A stretch of DNA of 64,000 bases, from assembly GCF_001735805.1 (NCBI RefSeq), contig NZ_CP017248.1, positions 9,548,001 to 9,612,000 on the forward strand. The letters run 5' to 3'. The translations under genes were made by a program, and so were the position numbers. The notes beneath the pieces were generated by a model. That model was not told where the DNA came from. It saw only the letters and a list, made by a program, of their open reading frames with translations, and made no database searches. Positions 25,844 through 34,835 of this stretch are shown piece after piece. The stretch comes from Streptomyces fodineus (lineage in GTDB: Bacteria; Actinomycetota; Actinomycetes; Streptomycetales; Streptomycetaceae). Within the stretch, counting starts at the first letter, position 1. Each line of letters starts with the position of its first letter.

Positions 25844-25877
25844 TCCTCGGTGAGTGAGAGTCCTCGGTGAGTGAGAG
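25844..25877 (+). repeat. 17-bp perfect tandem duplication at a ribosome-binding site
   Basis: TCCTCGGTGAGTGAGAG occurs at 25844-25860 and immediately again at 25861-25877. The second copy supplies the GAGAG that, with the following GAGG, makes the ribosome site of the gene at 25887. Confidence 0.9.
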
Positions 25878-25886
25878 GAGGATGCC

Positions 25887-27047
25887 ATGAGGGCGAGTTG
25901 GCGGCGGGTGGTGGCCGTTGGTGTGTGTGGTGGGGTGCTCAGTGGTGGGGGCCTGGTGCGGCCGGCCGTGGCCGGCGAGGACCCTCCGGTGATCAGCCAG
26001 GCGTATGCGGGCCCGCGCCCTGGGGAGGCCATCGGGATCGATCTGCTCAACTACGCACGCAAGCCGGGCGTGGAGCTGGTGGCCGAGTCGCCGGTCTTCG
26101 CGGCCCCGGTCCGGCTGGACGGCCCTGCGGGCAATACGGGCGGTGAGGGTGTGAGGGCGCCTATCCCGGCGTCGGCGAGGCCCGGTTCGTATCCGCTGGT
26201 GGTCAAGGCCGGAGGCAAGGTGGTGGCCCGTGACACCATCGACGTCAAGCCGCCGAGGCGTCCGTTCATCGAGGTGGGCGCGGGCGGCGCGGGGCGGCCG
26301 GGCATCAAGGTGAATCTGTTCTTCGACGACCTGTATCCCGGAGAGACCGGCAAGTCCTTTACGGCCCGTTCCGCAGCGTTCACTGCGCCGGTCCGCCTCG
26401 CATACGACAAGGGGTCGTGGAACAACACCCGTATGTTCAACGCCTTTGACGTGCCGTTGCGGGACACCCTGCGCGACGGGGCGTACCAGGTGTGGGTGAC
26501 CGATGCGCATGGCAGGCGGAAGGCCGAAACCCGGCTGGACGTCCGATCGGCCCGCCCCGGCGACGACGATTACCTGGGCAAGGCCAGCGGCCCGGCGTTC
26601 TTCGGGAAGGAAGGCTATGTGTTCAGCGCCCGGTCCAGGGGCTTCACCGTCGCGGCGGGAGGGAGGATGTATGTCCGCTGGCAGGACGCCCATCCGGACC
26701 CCGGAGAGCAGGAGCGGATGACCGCGACCTCCCCGGCGTTCCAATCCCCGGCCCGGCTGGAGTTCGATCTGATCAAGGGCCATGAGGGGGATGCCCCGGT
26801 CTTCTGGGGCCCGGCTCGGATCAAGCCCGGCCTGGACCCCGGCAGGTATCCCGTCACTGTCGTCAGCCACCGCGGCCGTGTGAAGAAGACCGGCTACCTC
26901 ACCGTCACCCAGGACCCCGCCCGCGACGGTGGTCAGGACGGAGTGCCAACCGCTGTGTGGGCGGGGGCAGGCACCGCAGCAGTGGCTCTGGGCGCCGCCG
27001 CTGTGGTGCTGCTGGTCGCCAGGCGCAGAAGGGCGTCCCTTTCCTGA
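25887..27047 (+). CDS. Surface protein with three beta-rich repeats and C-terminal anchor
   Basis: 386 residues; ATG at 25887 after GAGAGGAGG. Signal peptide to about residue 29 (AVAG). The exterior has three units sharing a S-x-x-F-x-x-P-x-R-L signature at about 68-77, 162-171 and 282-291, each in a predicted beta domain that ends with a GxYPxxV-type strand. A C-terminal helix (about 355-378) followed by RRRR anchors it in the membrane. This is the layout of sortase-independent Streptomyces surface proteins. Function unknown. The gene is followed closely by an integrase ruin on the other strand. Confidence 0.75.
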   Translation: MRASWRRVVAVGVCGGVLSGGGLVRPAVAGEDPPVISQAYAGPRPGEAIGIDLLNYARKPGVELVAESPVFAAPVRLDGPAGNTGGEGVRAPIPASARPGSYPLVVKAGGKVVARDTIDVKPPRRPFIEVGAGGAGRPGIKVNLFFDDLYPGETGKSFTARSAAFTAPVRLAYDKGSWNNTRMFNAFDVPLRDTLRDGAYQVWVTDAHGRRKAETRLDVRSARPGDDDYLGKASGPAFFGKEGYVFSARSRGFTVAAGGRMYVRWQDAHPDPGEQERMTATSPAFQSPARLEFDLIKGHEGDAPVFWGPARIKPGLDPGRYPVTVVSHRGRVKKTGYLTVTQDPARDGGQDGVPTAVWAGAGTAAVALGAAAVVLLVARRRRASLS

Positions 27048-27049
27048 GC

Positions 27050-27714
27050 ACGTGCGGGGTGAGCTGCCCGGCCCAGGCCGGTAGGTGCCGAGCGGCGGCC
27101 TCGGCCGGCGACCGGCCGAAGACGTCGGCGGTCACCTGCGAGCAGGAGCCGTCCCTGCTCTTGCGCTCGGAGGAGAACAGCGGGGCGCCGGGCCGGGTGT
27201 GGTCGGCGTGGAAGGGGCCCCACACGTCCTCGATGAACCACCGCAGGTTACGATCGGCGCCGTCGATCAGCGGCACCAACCGCGGCTTCGGTCCTCACGC
27301 CACCCGGCGAACAACTCCTCGATCTCCGCTTAGGGCGGGATCCTCAACCGCGGTTCCACCGAGGCCCAGCCGGTGGCCGGTTCATCTTGTCCAGGGGCAC
27401 TCGACCACACGGCCTGTGAGGTTGTCAGCTCGGCCTTCTGCCGGAGCTCAACGAATTGGAAGAACACCGCCAGCGCACCAGCCCGGCCGGTCCGGGTCGA
27501 CGGTTTGGCGTCGCGGAGCGCCTTGCCGAAGTAGACGTCGGCGTCCGCAGGCTGCATCTCCCACAGTGGGCGGCCGAACCAGTCCCGGATGAGCTCCAGA
27601 TGGTTGGTGCACGTTGCGGATCGTGCTGTCTATCAGTCCGGCCGAAGCTCGCGCGAGTACGAACGCCGCCGGTACGTCGGTCTCGAACTCGGCGAGCTGC
27701 TCCTCGCTCACCAC
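27050..27714 (-). pseudogene. Tyrosine recombinase (phage integrase) with frameshifts
   Basis: Read from 27714 downward in shifting frames: VSEEQLAEFETDVPAAFVLARASAGLIDSTIRNV, ADVYFGKALRDAKPSTRTGRAGALAVFFQFVELR, AEIEELFAGWRED, VPLIDGADRNLRWFIEDVWGPF and SPAEAAARHLPAWAGQLTPHVLR. This is the SAM-like N-domain followed by the catalytic domain, reaching the HxLR motif, then lost before the final Tyr. At least three frame changes and a stop. It points to a past integration event. Confidence 0.75.
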
Positions 27715-28391
27715 GAACGGGCCCGGTCACCCGGACGAGGTCCTGGTCCGGGCGCTCTCCCAAGCACCGGTCAGTCGTGCATGCGCCCTGGGCATGACTG
27801 CCGGGCGGAATGGTGGCTGGTGGGCCGGTGTTCCCTCGTGAGCTGGAGCATCTCCAACGGTCCGGTTCTGCAGGAGACGGAGAACGCCCCGGCCAATAGG
27901 ACTGAGGCCGACTGTACGAATGAGGGCTGCGGGCTGACCGCTATCCGAGGCACTGAAAACAAGTACGTGCCCGAGCTGAAGGGCTGCCGCCTCGCGCTCG
28001 CCGAGGCGGCAGCCGCTCACCGAGTCGCCCCGCCCTACGCAGTCAGCGGACTGACGCAACCCCGCTGCGGCGGGTGCCGATCCTGCTGGCTCGCATAAGC
28101 CGGCAGGATGGGTAACGGGGTTTTTGGACACCCCGATTGCTGTGGTGGTTCGAGCGGCTCATGGGGCTGCAACGGCGTCTGGAGCTTTGTGTTCTGGGTC
28201 GTGAGCGAGTTCGAGCAGGGCACGGATGGACAGCCCGGCCGGTCCGCTCGGCGCTGGTGACGGACCACGTTGCGGACTGACCGCGTCAGCATGATGCCGG
28301 AGCGCCGTGACGCGCGGTGCGGTCCTTGCAGCCCGAGCACGCGTCACGGTCACCGGGGTGCTGTGGCGCCGGAAAGGCCCATCCCGCGTAT
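27715..28391. other. Intergenic, no supported gene
   Basis: About 680 bases. A plus-strand patch at 27841-28030 (NRTEADCTNEGCGL...ENKYVPELKGCRLALAEA) looks faintly coding but has no start or family. Confidence 0.35.
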
Positions 28392-28829
28392 CTATGCGGC
28401 TTGGGTGAGTTCGGCACGGCCGAACAAGAGCGCGTAGCCGGAGGGAAGCTGCTGCAGGATGCGGGTGAGGAGATCGGGGCCGGCCAGGGCTGCGACGACA
28501 CAGAGGACGGATCCGGTGTCCCAGCGGGTGGTGGCCAGGGTGGCACCAGTGCGGGCGGCGAGGTCCTTGACGAAGGCCCAGCCGGTCAGTGCCTGGGTGT
28601 CGGGGATCTGGGCGGTGAGGATGCGTGCGGCTTCGAAGGGGAGCCGGGCGGCCAGTTCGACGCGTTCGTCGCCGGTCAGCTGGCGTCCCAGTCCCGCGAG
28701 GACGAGGCGGACGGCTTCCTCGGCCTTCTCACGGGTGGGGTAGGCGCCGTCGTAGCGGACCTTCTCCAGCATCTGCTCGTACGCCAGCCCGTAGGGCCGC
28801 TGGAGCGGTGCGCTCTGGTCGGACATCAC
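28392..28829 (-). CDS. DUF2267 protein (first of a tandem pair)
   Basis: 145 residues, all helical, with the DUF2267 pattern: YEQMLEKVRYDGAYPTREKAEEAVRLVLAGLGRQLTGDERVELAARLP, then a second half ending in LLTRILQQLPSGYALLFG. DUF2267 proteins are small cytoplasmic helical proteins of unknown function, often near stress genes. It lies 65 bp after its paralogue (28895) and downstream of hsp18 on the same strand, so it is probably part of the same heat-shock transcript. Confidence 0.85.
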   Translation of the reverse strand: MMSDQSAPLQRPYGLAYEQMLEKVRYDGAYPTREKAEEAVRLVLAGLGRQLTGDERVELAARLPFEAARILTAQIPDTQALTGWAFVKDLAARTGATLATTRWDTGSVLCVVAALAGPDLLTRILQQLPSGYALLFGRAELTQAA

Positions 28830-28894
28830 TGCGGTGGTTGCCTTTCTGTCACCAGGGTCGTGGTGGCCGGTGTGCGGTCACCGGGGGCGGGTGG

Positions 28895-29302
28895 TCAGGT
28901 GGGCTGGGGGCGGCCGAAGAGGAGGTCGTAGCCTGCGGGGAGCTGGAGCAGGATCTCCTTGAGGAGGTTGTCGCCGGCGGCGTCGGCGACCGTGGAGAGG
29001 GCGGCGCTGACGTCCCAGGCCGCGGTCTGTTCGGTGGCGCCCTCGATCCAGGCCGCGGTCGCGCGCACGAACCGCTCTGGTGACAGCGGCTCGGCGCTCT
29101 GCAGTGGGTTCAGGAGGATCAGGGCGAAGTCTTCCGGTAGACACGCCGCCAGCCGGGCGCGTACCTCGCCGACCAGGTGTGCGCCCAGCAGGGCGAGCAC
29201 CACGCGGGCCGCGCGTTCGGCTTCCTGCAGGGTGTCGTACTCGCCGCGTTCCTTCACACGGTCAAGGAACGCTTCCCGTCGCACGGTCATGTCGGTCGCC
29301 AC
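28895..29302 (-). CDS. DUF2267 protein (second of a tandem pair)
   Basis: 135 residues, same family as its neighbour (FLDRVKERGEYDTLQEAERAARVVLALLGAHLVGEVRARLAACLP ... LLKEILLQLPAGYDLLFG), clearly a diverged tandem duplicate. It begins 88 bp after the end of hsp18 and is on the same strand, suggesting an hsp18-DUF2267-DUF2267 operon under RheA control. Confidence 0.85.
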   Translation of the reverse strand: MATDMTVRREAFLDRVKERGEYDTLQEAERAARVVLALLGAHLVGEVRARLAACLPEDFALILLNPLQSAEPLSPERFVRATAAWIEGATEQTAAWDVSAALSTVADAAGDNLLKEILLQLPAGYDLLFGRPQPT

Positions 29303-29390
29303 CCTTCCTCGGTCCGCGGGGCGCGGAGGACGGGCGAGGGGGAGATCAGGTACCCGTCCTCCGCCGCTGGTCAGCCCTCGTCTGTCCGGC

Positions 29391-29822
29391 TCAGCCGGAG
29401 ATCTCCTTGCGGTCGGATCCGACGCCGATGGCGATCTTGCGGGGCTTGGCGCGCTCGGCGATCGGGATGCGCAGGGTGAGCACGCCTGCGTCGTAGTCGG
29501 CCTGGATGTTCTCGGTGTCCAGCGTGTCGGCGAGCACGATCTGGCGGGAGAAGACGCCCAGCGGCCGTTCCGACAGTTCCATCTGTACGTCGTCGGCCTT
29601 CGTCACGGGCCGGCGCTCGGCCTTGACGGTCAGCATGTTCCGTTCGACGTCGATGTCGATCGCGTCCGCGTTGACGCCGGGGATGTCGAAGGCGACCACG
29701 TACTGATCACCCTCGCGGTAGGCGTCCATCGGCATCGGGGACGGCCGGGACCAGGTGCCCGGTCCCATCAGCTGCTGCGCCAGCCGGTCCAGCTCACGGA
29801 AGGGGTCAGTGCGCATCAACAT
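29391..29822 (-). CDS. hsp18: Small heat-shock protein Hsp18 (Hsp20/alpha-crystallin)
   Basis: 143 residues from the ATG at 29822, preceded by GGAGG at 10 bases; a longer frame upstream runs through the operator and is not real. The alpha-crystallin domain spans about 42-132 (AYREGDQYVVAFDIPGVNADAIDIDVERNMLTVKAERR, then GVFSRQIVLADTLDTENIQADYDAGVLTLRIPIAE), ending in the short KPRKIAI tail with the IxI motif. It is an ATP-independent holdase that binds unfolding proteins during heat stress. It is divergent from rheA with an exact RheA operator in between. Confidence 0.92.
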   Translation of the reverse strand: MLMRTDPFRELDRLAQQLMGPGTWSRPSPMPMDAYREGDQYVVAFDIPGVNADAIDIDVERNMLTVKAERRPVTKADDVQMELSERPLGVFSRQIVLADTLDTENIQADYDAGVLTLRIPIAERAKPRKIAIGVGSDRKEISG

Positions 29823-29888
29823 CGTGAAACACCTCCAGGAAGGTTCGGGCAGTTGCTGCCAATGCGCCTCACTGACACCGTTGTAACA

Positions 29889-29932
29889 TGTCATCGAATG
29901 GATGACAAACTTGATGTCGTCCAAAGGATGAC
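29889..29932. promoter_or_regulatory. RheA operator plus a second related palindrome
   Basis: TGTCATC-N5-GATGACA at 29889-29907 is exactly the inverted repeat described for RheA binding in Streptomyces albus (known from the literature). A second site, GTCGTCC-N3-GGATGAC at 29916-29932, has the same overall length with one mismatch in the arms; centres are 26 bp apart. Both lie in the 128-bp divergent promoter of hsp18 and rheA. Confidence 0.85.
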
Positions 29933-29950
29933 TATCTGAGGGAGGTGCCT

Positions 29951-30637
29951 ATGACCACGGCCGACCAGCCGGCATCGTCCAGCGCCGGCACACCGAGCCC
30001 GGCGTCGTTCCTCGCCGCCGCAGCAGCCCTTCAAGCCATAAACGACACCCTGCAAGCCGCCCGGCACGAAGCCCCCGGCACTGCCGAGACGCATGACGTC
30101 GGCCCGGACCAGGCCCTGGCCTCTCTTCTGCTGCTGCGGCAGGTACGCGAGCAGCTCGCCGGATGGGAAACCGGCCTGATCGAAACCGCCCGCCAGGCGG
30201 GCGCCAGCTGGGCGGACCTTGCCCACCCGCTCGGCGTCGCCAGCCGCCAGGCCGCCGAACGCCGCTACCTGCGCGGACGTCCCGGCCCCGCCGGAACCAC
30301 CGGCGAACAGCGCGTCCAGGCCACCCGCGAACGCCGCGCCGCCGAACGCACCACCGCCACCTGGGCCCGCCGCAACGCAGCCGACCTGCGCCGCATCGCC
30401 GGCCAGATCGCCGCCCTCACCGACCTGCCCGCCGCGGCTCGCGACCCGCTCAGCCAGCTCCACGCGGCCCTCGCCCATGACGACCCCGCCGTCCTCATCC
30501 ACCCCCTGAACGCCACCCGCCCCCACCTGACCCCCGCCCACCCCGACCTCGCCGCCCAGCTCGATGCCCTTACGAACTCCGCCACGAACCCGGCAGCCCC
30601 CGGCTGGCTGGATTTCGCGGAGCGACAGGACTCGTAG
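29951..30637 (+). CDS. rheA: RheA-like hsp18 transcriptional repressor
   Basis: 228 residues from the ATG at 29951 behind GGAGG. The N-terminal half contains a helical DNA-binding-like region (LLLLRQVREQLAGWETGLIETARQAGASWADLAHPLGVASRQAAERRYLRG, about residues 57-107). The C-terminal half is Ala/His/Pro rich. RheA is known as a protein that represses hsp18 at normal temperature and changes conformation reversibly on heating, acting as its own thermometer. The divergent hsp18 gene and the matching operator support the assignment more than the sequence alone. Confidence 0.8.
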   Translation: MTTADQPASSSAGTPSPASFLAAAAALQAINDTLQAARHEAPGTAETHDVGPDQALASLLLLRQVREQLAGWETGLIETARQAGASWADLAHPLGVASRQAAERRYLRGRPGPAGTTGEQRVQATRERRAAERTTATWARRNAADLRRIAGQIAALTDLPAAARDPLSQLHAALAHDDPAVLIHPLNATRPHLTPAHPDLAAQLDALTNSATNPAAPGWLDFAERQDS

Positions 30638-30749
30638 GGCGGCGCCCGGAACGGCAGGTCGTGCGGCGCGTGAGCTGCCTGCTCACCGGCGTGATCGCGG
30701 CCCACGCGATCGAGACGAAGTTGTGCGCGGCAAGGCGCGCGGGCGGTGT

Positions 30750-31365
30750 GGACGCATCCAAGCGGACAACTGGTCCTGGCTCGGCCGCCCCGCCAGCCGA
30801 CTCGGCCAGGCGGGATATCCCGACTGATGCTGATGACACTGTGCGAGACCGGAACCCGCGGCCTGATCGCGGCAGCCTTCGGCCCCGTGGCCAGGGGCGA
30901 GACGTATTACGCACAGCAGCTGGCCTCGAACTTGACCCCCGGCATGTTGCTACTGGCTGACCGAGCCTTCCACACCAATGACCTGCTCGCACAGGCCGCC
31001 CGCCGCGGCGCACAGTTCCTGGTGCGTTGCACCAGTCGTCGACATCCGCCGATCCTGACGCTACTGCCCGATGGCTCCTACCTCACGCGCATCGCCGGCC
31101 TCACCCTGCGCGTCATCGAAGCCGAGATCCGCACCCGCACCGCCGACGGCAGCACCTTCGGCGAGACCTACCGACTGCTGACCACGCTCACCGACCACCG
31201 CGCTGACCCCGCCCACCAGCTCGTCCGCCTATACCACGAGCGATGGGAGATCGAGTGCGCCTACCTGGCACTGCGTCACACACTCCTCAAGGGCCGCGTC
31301 CTGCGCTCGAAGGATCCGGCCGGACTCACCCAGGAAGTATGGGGACTGCTCACCCTCTACCAGGC
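30750..31365 (+). pseudogene. IS4 family transposase, C-terminal part
   Basis: Reads RLMLMTLCETGTRGLIAAAFGPVARGETYYAQQLASNLTPGMLLLADRAFHTNDLLAQAARRGAQFLVR, with the YREK-type signature as LVRLYHERWEIECAYLALRHTLLKGRVLRSKDP and WGLLTLYQAL. The first catalytic Asp region and everything before it is gone, and the frame leaves the transposase after YQAL near 31365, where an unrelated minus-strand gene fragment begins. Inactive. Confidence 0.85.
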
Positions 31366-31525
31366 ATTGTTCCAGGAGGTCAACGCAGTCACGGAGATCT
31401 GGCCGCGGCAGACCAGCGCGCTCACGCATCAGTGCGATGGCCCGAATGTGGCGTCCCGCAGCCACCAGTTGGTCCACCTCCCGCTGGTCCCCGGCCGAGA
31501 GCCGACCCCACAGAGAATCGTTCAT
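31366..31525 (-). pseudogene. Hypothetical small protein cut by the IS4 remnant
   Basis: From the ATG at 31525 the minus strand reads MNDSLWGRLSAGDQREVDQLVAAGRHIRAIALMRERAGLPRPDLRDCVDLLEQCL, a charged helical segment with good codon bias. Then it runs into the antisense of the IS4 transposase at about 31366. No function known; probably truncated at its C-terminus. Confidence 0.5.
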
Positions 31526-31935
31526 CCTCACATTGAATCGCTCGGCAGCACCGCCTGTCTCACAGTGGACGGCTGGCTGCGGGACCTCGACATCGCGCTG
31601 CGGCGGTTCACGCATGGCACGGACGTCTCCGCCGCACTGCACGAGCTGTGGCGCCAACTGGAGACCGGATCCGAGACGGCCGAGGCCCTGGCCGGTCTCC
31701 TTGCACTGAGCCGGGAAGCCTGTTCGGCCCTTGCACATGCACAGGCTGGTCCCGACCGAACCCCCCGGAACAACCAGCTCAGGGGCGACTGATGCCCCAG
31801 GGAATCGCGATCAGTGGGGCGCTGACACGTCTCGTCCCATCATCGGAAGGCGACCTGGACCTGCTCGCTACTGAACTTGAATGGGTGATGTCGGGGCTGA
31901 TCGTCTGACAGCCGTCGGTTAGTTCCGGTAGTCCT

Positions 31936-32323
31936 GTGGGCGTGAGGTACGCGCAGGGCGGTGGGCTGACCGACGCCGAGAGGGCCGCGCGGGAGCGGTT
32001 ACGGCTGGAGGCCGTGGAACGTTTCGAGCGCGAGCAGGAGAACGGGGAGCTCGCCGCCGCGCCGCGGGCGAGCGAGCGGTCGGTGGAGCGGTGGCGCTGG
32101 GCCTGGCGCGAGCGCGGCGAGGCCGGCGTGCCGTCGAAGGGGTCACCGGGTCGACCGAGGCTCAGCGAGGCCCAGATCTTGAGGAACGGGAGCTGGAGCG
32201 CGGCCCGCTCGCCCACAGCCGGGCCGACCAGCGGTGGACTCTGGCGAGGATCAAGACTCTGATCGGCTGGCTGTTCCACATCTCGTATACGGTCGAGGGC
32301 ACGTGGCAGTTGCTCGGGTGGCA
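31936..32323 (+). pseudogene. IS630 family transposase, N-terminal remnant
   Basis: LTDAERAARERLRLEAVERFEREQENGELAAAPRASERSVERWRWAWRERGEAGVPSKGSPGRPRLSEAQI, then after a frameshift near 32175 EERELERGPLAHSRADQRWTLARIKTLIGWLFHISYTVEGTWQLL. This is the helix-turn-helix and linker region of an IS630 transposase. The DDE domain is missing; the sequence joins a GNAT fragment at about 32324. Confidence 0.8.
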
Positions 32324-32458
32324 TCGACATGGTGCTGGTTTCCGAGGCGCGGGGCCGCGGTCTCGGATCGGATGCGGCTCGTGCTCTCGTGGATCATCTG
32401 CGCGGGACTCTCGGGTGGAGTCGGGTGACGGTTGACCCGGCCGCGGCGAACACCTGAG
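32324..32458 (+). pseudogene. GNAT acetyltransferase fragment
   Basis: IDMVLVSEARGRGLGSDAARALVDHLRGTLGWSRVTVDPAAANT, then a stop. This is the acetyl-CoA loop (RGRGLG) and following helix of a GNAT enzyme of the aminoglycoside N-acetyltransferase-like type, without N- or C-terminal parts. Confidence 0.65.
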
Positions 32459-32712
32459 ACCCTTTTGATGGAGTATCGCCCCGTGTCGTGATGGTTGTGA
32501 CAGGGCAGAGATCTTCAGGGGGGTTTGGCCGTTCTGGTGTGGTGTTCCGCGTAATTGGCGTGGTCTGTTGGTGTGTTCGGTTTGTTTGTTCGGGTGGTTG
32601 GCCTGCGGTCCTGTAGTTGTATGGGAATGATCCTGTTGGTGGCAGTAGATGGCGGGAACGAAGACGGGCAATCGGGCCCACCGTGTCGCATGATCAGATA
32701 GCGTGCTCGCTC

Positions 32713-33300
32713 ATGGGGGAGCTGATATTGATCAGGCACGGCCAGACCGAGTGGAGCCTGTCGGGCCAGCATGCGGGGCGCACTGATGTTCCGCTGACTG
32801 GCGCAGGTGAGGCATCGGCCAAGGCACTCGCTCCGAGGTTGGCCCGACGCCCGCTGGCCGGCGTGTTCAGCAGTCCGCTGAGCCGCGCCATGCGGACGGC
32901 CGAGCTGGCGGGATTGGCCGGCGTCAGGCCCGATCCCGACCTGGCCGAGTGGGATTACGGCGGCTATGAGGGCCTGACCGCGGCGCAGATCCGGAAGGGG
33001 CGGCCGGGCTGGGACCTGTGGCGGGACGGCGTCATTCCCGGCGACGCTGACCATCCCGGCGAGCGGCTCGAGCAGGTGGTCGCGCGCACGGACGCGGTGC
33101 TGGACCGGATTCGGCCGCTGCTGAACGATGGCGACGTCGCGGTGGTCGCTCACGGTCACCTGGCGCGCGTGCTCACCGTGCGGTGGCTGGGCCTGCATGC
33201 GTCGGCCGGCCGACTACTGGGCCACCCGCATCCCGGAACGCTGAGTTTCCTGGCCACTGAGGACGGGCAACCGTTCATCTCCGCCTGGAACGTCCCGTGA
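32713..33300 (+). CDS. Histidine phosphatase family protein
   Basis: 195 residues from the ATG at 32713. The phosphoglycerate-mutase-like signature RHGQTEWS (His9 is the phosphate acceptor), SSPLSRAMRTAELAG, and the second catalytic His in VVAHGHLARVL identify a 2H phosphatase, of the cobC/PhoE-like branch. Cytoplasmic; substrate not predictable. The 250 bases upstream (32460-32712) are unusually T-rich for this window and contain no gene. Confidence 0.9.
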   Translation: MGELILIRHGQTEWSLSGQHAGRTDVPLTGAGEASAKALAPRLARRPLAGVFSSPLSRAMRTAELAGLAGVRPDPDLAEWDYGGYEGLTAAQIRKGRPGWDLWRDGVIPGDADHPGERLEQVVARTDAVLDRIRPLLNDGDVAVVAHGHLARVLTVRWLGLHASAGRLLGHPHPGTLSFLATEDGQPFISAWNVP

Positions 33301-33907
33301 TGGCAGCTGCCGCACGACCGCAGTGAGAGGCCCCGCCAGCAGATGAGAGCCGCGGCGATGCCGGCGAAGGCAAGGAAGCGGTCGGCCTTGCGTTCGTAGC
33401 GACGGCGCGGTCGGCGGCATCCGGCGAGCCAGGAGACGGTGCGTTCGATGACCTAGTAATGCCGACCGAGTCGCTGGCTTCAGTCCGCACCCTTGCGGGC
33501 GATGCGCGGCGTGATGCCTCGGTTGCGTAACCAGCGCCGCAGATGGTCGTAGTCGTAACCCTTGTCGCCGTGGAGCTTGCCTGGTCGGCGACGCCGTGGC
33601 CCACGGCGGGGGAGCGGATGGGCGGTATGCCGCTGACCAGCGGGACGAGCGCCTGGCTGTCGTGGGTGTTGGCCGCGGAAATGCCCACAGACAGGGGCTG
33701 ACAGTTCTGGTCGGTGATCAAATGGATCTTCGACCCGCACTTGCCGGATGGGCCGAACGACGCAGTCGGCATCTCCTGCCAAGTGCATCCAGACGTAGCG
33801 ACGAACACGATCGCCGCCAGTACTTCCCGGTCCCTGTGCCGAATGACGCCTCCGCCCTGCGGGCGGACAGGTGCCGAAGGAACCATCCGCTGGCAGGGCT
33901 GCGGCAT
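33301..33907 (-). pseudogene. IS5 (IS427-like) transposase with internal deletion and frameshifts
   Basis: From 33907 downward: PSAPVRPQGGG, DREVLAAIVFVATSGCTWQEMPTASFGPSGK, then a jump straight to CGSKIHLITDQNCQPLSVGISAANTHDSQALVPLVSGIPP, and in another frame GDKGYDYDHLRRWLRNRGITPRIARKG and ERTVSWLAGCRRPRRRYERKADRFLAF. About 70 codons between the first two blocks are deleted, and at least two frame changes follow. Dead copy of the same family as the element at 38921. Confidence 0.85.
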
Positions 33908-33931
33908 AGTCGCGTGGCGTCGCTTTTGTGA

Positions 33932-34456
33932 CTACGTGAGAACCGGGGAGACTGAGTGGCCGCCGTGGGTCGCGGACGTCGCGGCGGAGGCCTGTCGCGA
34001 TGTTGATGATGCAGTCCAGTTTTCAGGGCACGGAATTCGGGCCAAGATGCATAGGAAGCAGCCCAGATCGCAGCCTCCTGCAAGATCGAGTCGGTGCCGA
34101 ACAGAAGGCATCGAAGTGGAACCGGCTGCCGTATCGACCGCGTTCAGCAAGCCCTCGAAGGAGATGAACGGGATCCGGCTCTTCACGAGACCCATCGCTG
34201 CTTCGGAGGCATCGCGAGAGTCACCTGAGACACACATAGCGGCACTACCCGAAACGTCGTCAACCAGGAAGTGCAGGATGAGTCCGGATCCGGCCGTCCA
34301 CTGCACCTCATAGGGAATGCCCCGGTCACGATCGGCTGGGATCTCACCACGACACGGCCAACCCAGTGATTCTGCGCAGCGTTCCGCCTGCTCCTCTGCT
34401 TCGGTCGCACCGGCCTGGCAAATCAGGTTACTGGACCGGTAACGGCCGCTGGTCAT
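33932..34456 (-). CDS. Hypothetical protein, possibly frameshifted at its 3' end
   Basis: 174 residues from the ATG at 34456. The first about 115 residues (CQAGATEAEEQAERCAESLGWPCRGEIPADRDRGIPYEVQW ... FEGLLNAVDTAAG) look like a genuine globular acidic protein. The last 60 are Ser/Cys rich and out of character, so a frameshift near 34110 is likely. Family not recognised; the size and acidity are compatible with an immunity or small metabolic protein, but this is not evidence. Confidence 0.5.
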   Translation of the reverse strand: MTSGRYRSSNLICQAGATEAEEQAERCAESLGWPCRGEIPADRDRGIPYEVQWTAGSGLILHFLVDDVSGSAAMCVSGDSRDASEAAMGLVKSRIPFISFEGLLNAVDTAAGSTSMPSVRHRLDLAGGCDLGCFLCILARIPCPENWTASSTSRQASAATSATHGGHSVSPVLT

Positions 34457-34522
34457 TTCCACTCCCGTTCCGCGCCCTCCAGAGGCGCGTCTCAACTGGC
34501 TCGATAACTAGGCCTGGCGGTC

Positions 34523-34835
34523 GTGGTGGCGATGGTGGAGCGGCTGGTTCCGGATGATTTATGGAAGATGTTCCAGCGGTGGTACCAGCCGCTCCGATTC
34601 GGCCTCAGGGTGGAGGCCGGCGCAGGTACGGGGACAGGCAGGTACTGGCGGCCGTCATCTTCGTGGCCGCGATGGGCTGTACATGGCGCCAACTGCAGAC
34701 GGCTTTCAGCCCGTCGGGTCCGACCGCGCACCGACGGTTCAACGAGTGGAGTGTGGCCCGGGTGTGGGCCAAGCACCATCGACTGGTGCGGGACGAGCTC
34801 GCCGCGCGCGGCGAGTTGGACTGGTCTCGGTGTGC
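34523..34835 (+). pseudogene. IS5 (IS427-like) transposase, N-terminal remnant
   Basis: VERLVPDDLWKMFQRW, then in the next frame PAAPIRPQGGGRRRYGDRQVLAAVIFVAAMGCTWRQLQTAFSPSGPTAHRRFNEWSVARVWAKHHRLVRDELAARGELDWSRCA. The first third of the transposase with one frameshift near 34585. It ends abruptly where a recombinase piece starts. Confidence 0.8.
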
